A stretch of DNA of 31,999 nt from contig JBCCHB010000179.1 in the NCBI GenBank assembly GCA_039028975.1, forward strand, positions 1 to 31,999. The letters run 5' to 3'. The position numbers were made by a program, and so were the translations under genes. The stretch's first letter is position 1; each line of letters opens with the position of its first letter. Positions 31,988 to 31,999 of the stretch are shown here, in pieces. The notes under the pieces were generated by a model. That model had not been told where the DNA came from, made no database searches, and worked only from the letters and a program-made list of their open reading frames with translations. Origin of the DNA: JAHBNG01 sp039028975. Its GTDB lineage: Bacteria; Chloroflexota; Anaerolineae; Caldilineales; Caldilineaceae.

Positions 31988-31999
31988 ATGATACCCGAA
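31988..31999 (+). CDS. Start of a gene running off the window
   Basis: ATG ATA CCC GAA is preceded by AGGAAGGA (31973-31980) at seven-base spacing, a convincing initiation site. Only four codons are inside the window, so nothing can be said of the product. Confidence 0.45.

Overview
The window reads as chromosomal DNA of a mesophilic Chloroflexota-like bacterium (Caldilinea/Anaerolinea-type). This is inference: it rests on the mix of Mrp antiporter, luciferase-like oxidoreductases, amidase and several ABC importers, and on a degraded secreted protein ending in IFLPLISQ, which resembles the C-terminal end motif of many secreted Chloroflexota proteins. No rRNA, tRNA, CRISPR array, transposase or phage gene was seen.

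Region 1 (1-5.2 kb, + strand) is an Mrp-type Na+/H+ antiporter operon: the C-terminal part of MrpA, then MrpB, C, D, a diacylglycerol/undecaprenol kinase (dgkA), and MrpE, F, G. Region 2 (5.3-9.5 kb, + strand) is a cation-handling appendix in visible decay: half of a Ca2+/cation exchanger with a frameshift, a frameshifted DUF2294 gene, a CNNM/CorC-like CBS protein lacking its last domain, an unknown coiled-coil protein, and a CPA2/KefB-type antiporter with two in-frame stops and an apparent internal deletion. An 85-bp palindromic element occurs three times within the first 10.5 kb.

Region 3 (9.4-16.3 kb, - strand) encodes small-molecule enzymes: two luciferase-like monooxygenases flanking an amidase, a pyridoxamine-phosphate-oxidase-fold protein, and a tight trio of transglutaminase-like protein (interrupted by an in-frame TAG), LigB-type extradiol dioxygenase and BtrH-like papain-fold protein. 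A perfect 16-bp hairpin terminator follows the next unit.

Region 4 (16.5-23.6 kb) is a complete family-5 (dipeptide/oligopeptide/nickel type) ABC importer: a divergent lipoprotein binding protein (- strand), then permease, permease, an inserted Stf0-type sulfotransferase and two ATPases (+ strand). The first permease has a well-formed promoter so close to the start codon that a leaderless mRNA is likely.

Region 5 (24.2-30.5 kb, - strand) is a sugar-type ABC importer (Tat-lipoprotein binding protein, MalF-like and MalG-like permeases, no ATPase) translationally coupled to a 971-residue FtsX/MacB-type permease that also lacks an ATPase nearby. Region 5 has a 124-bp inverted tandem repeat array between the binding protein and MalF. 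Pieces of dead genes and a 100-bp hairpin repeat lie on both sides of it.

Region 6 (30.7-32.0 kb) is about 1.3 kb with almost no coding sequence. It holds an ornithine-cyclodeaminase-like gene stub, an 11-bp-period repeat array just upstream of a promoter, several hairpins, a 24-codon ORF with a strong ribosome binding site and, at the very edge, the start of a new gene. Overall the neighbourhood combines intact transport operons with an unusually high number of interrupted or truncated genes and small palindromic repeats.
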